Shown piece by piece: positions 22,647 to 22,747 of a DNA stretch of 22,747 bases. A program made the position numbers and the translations under genes. Origin of the DNA: Phycisphaerae bacterium (GTDB taxonomy: Bacteria > Chloroflexota > Anaerolineae > 4572-78 > J111). The notes below the pieces were generated by a model. It did not search any database. It had not been told where the DNA came from and saw nothing but the letters and a program-made list of their open reading frames with translations. The stretch lies in assembly GCA_028285035.1 (NCBI GenBank), contig JANQQF010000016.1:1-22747 (forward strand), read 5' to 3'. The stretch's first letter is position 1. Every line of letters begins with the position of its first letter.

Positions 22647-22747
22647 ATATGGCTCATGAGGTCAAAAGGTGCGGACAACTAAAGAAGCGATGAAGGGAGG
22701 ATTGACAGATTTAAGATTACGTTTGAATTCAGCGAGGGCGACATAGC

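Noticed and set aside
22662..22747. 28-codon open stretch on the minus strand running off the window end
   Set aside because: It is too short to separate from chance, and no start or family motif can be seen.

Overview
The window looks like a piece of a Chloroflexota chromosome (filamentous Anaerolineae-type lineage; this is inference, not proof). The clues are three secreted repeat proteins that end in a short hydrophobic tail of the YLPVVLK / YFPLIIK type, a recurrent C-terminal ending in secreted Chloroflexota proteins, together with XRE-NB-ARC-TPR regulators, an ATPase-winged-helix regulator and EAD-type signalling proteins. The first 13 kb is visibly more AT-rich than the glycosyltransferase genes that follow. 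No tRNA, rRNA, CRISPR array, transposase or integrase was recognised.

Region 1 (106-8059, minus strand) is a compact five-gene operon: a small excisionase-type HTH protein, an APH/TCAD9-like kinase with a C-terminal effector-associated domain (EAD), two large membrane-anchored SPFH (flotillin-like) proteins, and an EAD-pseudokinase-GUN4 protein. It ends in a strong bidirectional terminator. The two EADs are clearly homologous to each other, so the active kinase and the pseudokinase/GUN4 protein probably dock by homotypic EAD contact, with the SPFH pair as membrane scaffold. I know of no described system with this gene set; it is the main candidate for a new signalling or conflict system.

Region 2 (8060-13040) is regulatory. 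A divergent intergenic region with palindromes and an 11-bp-phased GGTA array precedes an XRE-HTH/NB-ARC STAND ATPase, whose gene overlaps that of a six-TPR protein. Then, convergent with the TPR gene, comes a 50-aa secreted peptide gene (11047-11199, minus) with a near-perfect Shine-Dalgarno sequence, a structured leader and a Cys-Gly-rich C-terminus. Divergent from it is a P-loop ATPase fused to an OmpR-type winged helix. The arrangement resembles a peptide-signalling locus, which is inference.

Region 3 (13094-16029) holds two glycosyltransferases: a TPR-GT4 fusion with a palindromic repeat inserted in frame, and a GT61 enzyme. Both have the same promoter (TTGCCC-N17-TAAACT) placed so that transcription should begin at the A of the start codon, i.e. 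leaderless mRNAs.

Region 4 (16030-22646) holds three paralogous secreted proteins. Each has a conserved N-terminal leader of about 105 residues ending in a hydrophobic segment and an AQA cleavage site, then exactly seven repeats of about 50 residues (a probable seven-bladed beta-propeller). After these come either an anchor-D plus anchor-U module, an anchor-D module alone, or neither, and then the hydrophobic tail. The last 101 bases (22647-22747) hold nothing I can assign.
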